Part shown: in pieces, positions 12,823 through 16,486 of the stretch
Layout: each line of letters opens with the position of its first letter
How positions within the stretch are numbered: position 1 is the first letter of the stretch
Assembly (NCBI GenBank): GCA_017964745.1
Contig: JAGCRJ010000272.1
Span: 1-16,486, forward strand
Direction of reading: 5' to 3'
Origin: Lachnospiraceae bacterium
GTDB taxonomy: Bacteria; Bacillota; Clostridia; Lachnospirales; Lachnospiraceae
DNA: 16,486 bases
Program-made: the position numbers and the translations under genes
The notes under the pieces: generated by a model
Told to the model about the DNA's origin: nothing
Databases searched by the model: none
What the model saw: only the letters and a program-made list of their open reading frames with translations

Positions 12823-14223
12823 ATGGGACTGAAAGATAAGATCTTCGGAAAAAAGAACACCGAAACCGCACCCGCCGGGAATGCCGGAGGACCTTCCGAA
12901 GGTGCTGCCGGGGCCGGATTCTGTTTTGCGGTTGCGGATGTTTTTAATCTGAATAATTCCGCAGACAGGGTTGTTGTAGGATATGTGTTCGGACGCATCA
13001 ACAAAGGAGATGCAATCTATATATCAAATCCCGGCACGGACGATTCGGAAGTGGCTATCGGTATCGCCTCAGATCTTATGGTCTATAAAACGTCCGTGGA
13101 GACCGCGGAAAATACCAATGTCTCCATAGTTATCGAGAACGGAAGCAAATGCCTTCTCAAGACTGGCACGGTGATCCATTCAAGGGAAGCAAGCCTCAAG
13201 GGCGTTCATGATGCTTATGTCAATGCGCTCGGTGACGGTTATATATCATTCAGAAAACTGGAACTGGGACAGGCTGAATATGACAGGATGTCCGTGACGG
13301 ATATCGTGGAATTATTCCAGCTTTATCTCAGTTACTGCAAGACAAACGCAAACGATACTTCCGATGAGCTCGTATCACGCAGAAACGAGATTTCAAATGC
13401 CTTTGCAAAGCAGATCTGCAGCAAGGTTCTCTCATCCAAAGAGATATATGTACTGATGAGCAGAAGGACCGGTGAGCCCGCGATGATGTCATATACCTAC
13501 AAAGCCGAGAACGGAAGCTATGTCACAACTCCTCCGAATCTGCTCATCGTAACGCAGGCTTATTCGGGTATATGGAAAAAGAATTACGATCCTTCGAAAT
13601 ACGATTTTCTGAAGGTTGAGAACGGACCTGACGGAAAAGGGATCTATAATTTCCTTGGAAGTGCTTTCTATCTTAACGGCGCATGCGGAGTGGGGATCAT
13701 CTATGAGAGGCTGGTCATAGATGCAGCCATGTTTGTTCCCAAGCCCGAATACAAGGATGTTCCGGAGGTGCAGATTCCCGTGACAAATCCGGATCTGGAA
13801 AGATGGCTTCTTATGATCGGGCAGATGAATCCTCCCGCTAATGATGAAGAAAAAAACGTACTCTCGATCCTTTACACGCATCTGTTCCGTGAACTCGGGA
13901 ATGCAAGATTCCTTGTTCCCATGAAGCTTAAAGGTGATATCGGAAAACCTGACGAATCCGGAAATGTAACGTTAAAGCAGGGAACCATGATCTCCTTTGC
14001 TACGCAGGCGGGAAAGGGAGACAGATCTGCGGTAAACCTGTACACCGACTGGAAGAGACTGCGAGAGAGATTCCCGGAATCCGAAGGATGGGACGGTATG
14101 ATACAGCCCCTTGAGGGGATGATCGAAACCTTTGACTGTGTCATCAATGTCACCGATCATCCCGAAGCGGGCGTGTATATCGATAAAGAGACCTTCGAAA
14201 CCAATATTAGGAAAAAGGAATGA
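12823..14223 (+). CDS. EF-Tu domain-2-like barrel fused to SseB-like domains
   Basis: AAAGGAG lies 8 bases before the ATG at 12823, giving 466 residues. After a short basic start and an Ala/Gly/Pro linker, residues 33-120 read like domain 2 of a translation GTPase: FCFAVADVFNL, RVVVGYVFGRINKGDAIYI, NVSIVI, LLKTGTVI. There is no GTPase domain. Residues about 207-305 contain a first SseB-like module (YVLMSRRTGEPAMMSY, LLIVTQAYSG). Residues about 350-460 form a clearer SseB N-terminal-type domain (ARFLVPMKL, NLYTDWKRLRERF, DCVINVTDHPEAGVYID). SseB-like domains occur in many Gram-positive proteins of unknown role and do not imply type III secretion here. There is no signal peptide or membrane segment. 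The gene is monocistronic, with its own promoter. Confidence 0.65.
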   Translation: MGLKDKIFGKKNTETAPAGNAGGPSEGAAGAGFCFAVADVFNLNNSADRVVVGYVFGRINKGDAIYISNPGTDDSEVAIGIASDLMVYKTSVETAENTNVSIVIENGSKCLLKTGTVIHSREASLKGVHDAYVNALGDGYISFRKLELGQAEYDRMSVTDIVELFQLYLSYCKTNANDTSDELVSRRNEISNAFAKQICSKVLSSKEIYVLMSRRTGEPAMMSYTYKAENGSYVTTPPNLLIVTQAYSGIWKKNYDPSKYDFLKVENGPDGKGIYNFLGSAFYLNGACGVGIIYERLVIDAAMFVPKPEYKDVPEVQIPVTNPDLERWLLMIGQMNPPANDEEKNVLSILYTHLFRELGNARFLVPMKLKGDIGKPDESGNVTLKQGTMISFATQAGKGDRSAVNLYTDWKRLRERFPESEGWDGMIQPLEGMIETFDCVINVTDHPEAGVYIDKETFETNIRKKE

Positions 14224-14242
14224 TATTTATTTCTTAAATATC
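14222..14242. terminator. AT-rich inverted repeat shared by convergent genes (weak)
   Basis: GATATTTA (14222-14229) and TAAATATC (14235-14242) form a perfect 8-bp stem with a 5-nt loop, in the 10-bp gap and overlapping the minus-strand stop. It has no GC core, so termination would be weak. Confidence 0.3.
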
Positions 14243-14890
14243 GTTTCTTCGAATGTCCCTGATAAGACCGATACATACGATCATCTGCATGATCACGATG
14301 AATGCGGTGGCTACGGGATAACCGAAGGCGTAAGCCACAAAGATCACGCCGACGGATTCAATGATCGAACCGTAAAAATATATCCTGCTGTCATATACCC
14401 ATGAGAAGGGAAGCAGGTGAGCCGAAAAAATGATCGCATAGATCAGGAGCATCGAATCGGGGTGCGCGCTGAATGCCCACATGGCGATCGGAAGATACAG
14501 GAACTGATTGATATTGCACAAAAATCCCAGCTTGTTCACCGGATTGGAAGTCTTTTTGTAGATGTCCGCTTTTATGATCTTGCCAAATATCGTGGCCACA
14601 GGCATCAGGAAGGCTGAAGTCATGAATACGAAGAGATTCATGGAATGGATATCCTTCATGAAGATCCTTGAAAGCATTATGCCTGTCCAGAGAACGACTG
14701 ATGCCATCATAAAAGGAAGTCCCCTTCTCTGCATCACCGATGCGTCTTTCCGGAGTGCATTCAGTCCTTCAGTATATTCGCTGATGCGGATCAAAGATTG
14801 CTCCGGCATTTCGGATTCCATATTCTTCGTGCGGGAAATATCCTGCACATTTTTTCTGAGATCATTTTTGTTAAGTGTTAATGTAGTCAT
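14234..14890 (-). CDS. Six-span membrane protein, DUF7010-like
   Basis: The 218-residue product has a polar N-terminal 50 residues and then about six hydrophobic spans (near 59-77, 85-104, 126-142, 145-163, 172-189 and 191-210), so it is an integral membrane protein with a soluble N-terminal segment. Features such as RRGLPFMMASVVLW, NPVNKLGF and SAHLLPFSWVYDSRIY recall a small family of uncharacterised bacterial membrane proteins that I associate with the DUF7010 label; this link is from memory. No catalytic or transport motif is seen. A perfect AAGGAGG lies 8 bases before the ATG. It is divergent from the TetR operon, shares its intergenic region, and may belong to the same response. Confidence 0.6.
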   Translation of the reverse strand: MTTLTLNKNDLRKNVQDISRTKNMESEMPEQSLIRISEYTEGLNALRKDASVMQRRGLPFMMASVVLWTGIMLSRIFMKDIHSMNLFVFMTSAFLMPVATIFGKIIKADIYKKTSNPVNKLGFLCNINQFLYLPIAMWAFSAHPDSMLLIYAIIFSAHLLPFSWVYDSRIYFYGSIIESVGVIFVAYAFGYPVATAFIVIMQMIVCIGLIRDIRRNDI

Positions 14891-14924
14891 GGTTTTTACC
14901 TCCTTGGTTTTGCTTTGTGGCTAC

Positions 14925-14953
14925 ATAGTATCTGCCCTTTCTGCTGTCTTCAA
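14925..14953 (-). promoter_or_regulatory. Sigma-A promoter of the DUF7010-like gene
   Basis: On the minus strand TTGAAG (14953 to 14948), 17 bp, TACTAT (14930 to 14925). The start near 14918 leaves about 28 nt of leader with a strong ribosome binding site. Confidence 0.6.
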
Positions 14954-14964
14954 TAGCTCCGCTA

Positions 14965-14996
14965 CCAAGCGGTACATAAGCATATCCCAAGCGGTA
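14965..14996. repeat. CCAAGCGGTA direct repeat, 22 bp apart
   Basis: CCAAGCGGTA is at 14965-14974 and 14987-14996, about two helical turns apart. It sits just upstream of the minus-strand -35 and between the two divergent promoters. CCGCT (14959-14963) and AGCGG (14968-14972) also make a small inverted repeat. Confidence 0.55.
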
Positions 14997-15040
14997 TAAT
15001 TTTTGTGTTTTTTGCCTGTCCGCACATCGTAAAGTAATGA

Positions 15041-15068
15041 TTGACAAAGCGGGTATGTGTGATATGAT
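15041..15068 (+). promoter_or_regulatory. Strong sigma-A promoter of the tetR-SDR operon
   Basis: Perfect TTGACA (15041-15046), 16 bp, and TATGAT (15063-15068) with an extended TGA just before it. The start should fall near 15075, inside the palindrome at 15072-15089. Confidence 0.8.
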
Positions 15069-15071
15069 TTA

Positions 15072-15089
15072 TGAGTGAATATTCATTCA
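15072..15089. promoter_or_regulatory. TetR-type operator palindrome
   Basis: TGAGTGAAT and ATTCATTCA form an 18-bp palindrome with one mismatch, the core TGAATATTCA being perfect. It sits directly after the -10 box and before the tetR ribosome binding site. This is the usual place and form of an autorepressor site for TetR-family proteins. Confidence 0.75.
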
Positions 15090-15109
15090 GTCATAAAAGG
15101 AGATCACAC

Positions 15110-15685
15110 ATGCCCAAAACGGAAGAACAGTTCAGACAGATGCGCGATGATATGAGATCCAGGATTCTCAGAGAATCATCGCTTTACTTTGCCAAGAACG
15201 GATTCGGCGATACAAAGATCGGTGATCTGGCAAAGCATATAGGAATAGGTCAGGGCACGATATATCTCTACTTCAAGTCCAAGGAGGAACTCTTCGAAGA
15301 GATCCGTAGAAACGCCGACAACTCAATCGAGGTGAAGAAGATCAGGGCACTTGCAAAGCTTCCCGTTTCTGCAACATCCAAGATAGAGAAGATTTCCGAA
15401 GAAGTCATCAAATGCCTTGATGACGAAGAGTACGCGGTCAAGATCACCATCTATACCCAGCTTCTTCTCGAACAGGACAGCGGCCTGTATAAAAGCGATA
15501 TGTATGAAGCTCTTGCCGGGATCATTAAAAAGGGACAGAAAGCAGGAAAGGTACGCAAAGGTGATCCTCTGATGCTTGCGGATCTTTACTGGGGAACGGT
15601 ATATCTCTATGCCCTTAAGAAACTGTTCATCAAAGAGTTTCGGATGATCGATAAAGCTACTCTGTGTCATCTGCTGGAGGTGTGA
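15110..15685 (+). CDS. TetR/AcrR-family transcriptional regulator
   Basis: The ATG at 15110 follows AAAAGGAG at 7 bases; an in-frame ATG at 15071 lies inside the promoter and operator and is rejected. The 191 residues begin with a helix (RILRESSLYFAKNG), then the TetR helix-turn-helix (about 35-56: TKIGDLAKHIGIGQGTIYLYF) with the FKSKEELF signature that follows it. The rest is a helical ligand-binding and dimer domain that varies between members and does not identify the ligand. The palindrome over the transcription start suggests autorepression. The SDR gene begins one base after the stop, so the regulator controls its own operon and perhaps the divergent membrane protein. Confidence 0.92.
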   Translation: MPKTEEQFRQMRDDMRSRILRESSLYFAKNGFGDTKIGDLAKHIGIGQGTIYLYFKSKEELFEEIRRNADNSIEVKKIRALAKLPVSATSKIEKISEEVIKCLDDEEYAVKITIYTQLLLEQDSGLYKSDMYEALAGIIKKGQKAGKVRKGDPLMLADLYWGTVYLYALKKLFIKEFRMIDKATLCHLLEV

Positions 15686-15686
15686 T

Positions 15687-16445
15687 ATGGCAAAGATCGC
15701 TATAGTAACGGGTGCTTCCGGTGGGATCGGAAGAGTTTTTACGGACAGGATCTCCGCTATGGAGGATATAGATGAGATATGGGCAGTGGGCAGGAATTCC
15801 GAAAAACTGGAGGCTCTCAGATCTGTTTATCCCAAGGTCGTCCCCGTGTCAGCAGATCTTTCGGACGGAAAGTGCGAACCTTTACCGAACATGCTTAAAA
15901 GTAATTCGCCGGATGTCAGGATCCTTATCAACAATGCCGGAGTCGGATATATGGAGGCATTCGACAAAATGCCTGCGGAACATATCCTCCGGGTCTGTAA
16001 TATAAACTGCACAGCGCCTGCTCTGATAATGTCCGAGGTTCTTCCGTATATGAACGAAGGTTCAAGGGTGATCAACATTTCCTCCGCATCTTCTTTCCAG
16101 CCGAATCCGTACCTTGCCATGTACAGCGCGAGCAAGGTGTTTTTGAAGAATCTTTCCAGGGCAGTCAACAGAGAACTTAAGTCCCGTGGGATCACTGTCA
16201 CATGCGTATGTCCGGGATGGGTGGATACCGGGATGCTCCCCAAAGAGGTAAAAGGAAGGAAGATCAACTTCGTCGGAATGATAAAACCTGAAAGGGTGGC
16301 AGACAAAGCTCTTAAGGACAGTGCAAAAGGAAAGGATATGTCTGTTCCGGGGCTTTTTTCCAAATATTTCAGAATATATTCGAAGGTCACTCCCACGAGG
16401 ATCATCATGGATCTGTGGGTGGCGATAATAGGAAAATACGTATGA
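15687..16445 (+). CDS. Short-chain dehydrogenase/reductase (SDR)
   Basis: The 252-residue protein shows the classical SDR layout: the cofactor loop TGASGGIG (8-15), AVGRN after the second strand (Arg36, a hint of NADPH preference), SADLSD (55-60), NNAGVG (82-87), catalytic Ser in NISSAS (130-135), Tyr146 and Lys150 in MYSASK, and PGWVDT. It ends with an unusually hydrophobic and basic stretch, TRIIMDLWVAIIGKYV, that may touch the membrane. SDRs of this type reduce or oxidise hydroxyl/keto groups of lipids and small molecules; the substrate is unknown. GGAGG inside the end of tetR lies 6 bases before the ATG, so it is in the tetR operon. Its stop overlaps the next start. Confidence 0.9.
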   Translation: MAKIAIVTGASGGIGRVFTDRISAMEDIDEIWAVGRNSEKLEALRSVYPKVVPVSADLSDGKCEPLPNMLKSNSPDVRILINNAGVGYMEAFDKMPAEHILRVCNINCTAPALIMSEVLPYMNEGSRVINISSASSFQPNPYLAMYSASKVFLKNLSRAVNRELKSRGITVTCVCPGWVDTGMLPKEVKGRKINFVGMIKPERVADKALKDSAKGKDMSVPGLFSKYFRIYSKVTPTRIIMDLWVAIIGKYV

Positions 16446-16486
16446 GATACAAAATAGAAACCGAGAGGACCGACCTCTTTGATGTA
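16442..16486 (+). CDS. Start of a third gene of the tetR-SDR operon (cut by window end)
   Basis: An ATG shares four bases (ATGA) with the SDR stop, and GGAAA lies about 8 bases upstream. The frame stays open to the window edge for 15 codons, starting MRYKIETERTDLFDV. This is too short to identify. The overlap implies translational coupling with the SDR. Confidence 0.55.
   Translation, partial: MRYKIETERTDLFDV

Noticed and set aside
12823..14223. Type III secretion role suggested by the SseB name
   Set aside because: SseB-like domains are widespread in Gram-positive bacteria without such systems, and no secretion genes are nearby.

Overview
The window looks like chromosomal DNA of a flagellated, low-to-moderate GC clostridium, most likely a Lachnospiraceae (Butyrivibrio-like) species. 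This rests on protein style, strong AGGAG-type ribosome binding sites, sigma-A promoters, a SAM-I riboswitch ahead of metK, and a FliD-like gene with Firmicutes-style flagellar signals. The assignment is inferred from the sequence alone. No rRNA, tRNA, insertion sequence, phage gene or CRISPR array was seen.

Layout. (1) 1-4300, plus strand: the tail of a PlsC-type acyltransferase, murA, then a SAM-I riboswitch with a terminator controlling metK. The UDP-galactopyranose mutase gene glf overlaps the metK stop by 4 bp, so it should be read from the same SAM-controlled transcript. A bidirectional terminator closes the unit. (2) 4314-5976: a minus-strand FliD-like gene whose leader carries a GGA-loop hairpin and a second GGA site beside the ribosome binding site, as in CsrA-controlled flagellar mRNAs. 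A sigma-28-like promoter overlaps one of the -10 boxes that face guaA. (3) 5977-12742, plus strand: full-length guaA, a small P-loop kinase-like gene, a terminator, a zinc-phospholipase-C-like gene, a PanE-like reductase with an altered catalytic residue, a secreted leucine-rich-repeat protein with an SLH-like tail, and a second, short guaA paralogue that has only the ATP-pyrophosphatase half. (4) 12756-14223: a protein joining an EF-Tu domain-2-like barrel to SseB-like modules. (5) 14234-16486: a minus-strand six-span membrane protein divergent from a TetR-SDR operon, which continues past the window edge.

How the genes relate. Housekeeping functions (phospholipid and peptidoglycan precursors, SAM, GMP, galactofuranose) frame a less familiar set between and after the two guaA copies. 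Regulation is readable in many gaps: the riboswitch, the CsrA-type leader, a TetR palindrome, and three sets of direct repeats spaced near whole helical turns (11 and 21, 20, and 22 bp) upstream of promoters.

The items most worth a second look are the SAM control of glf, the CsrA-type leader on the FliD-like gene, the stand-alone GMP-synthase paralogue, and the EF-Tu-barrel/SseB fusion. None proves a new system by itself.
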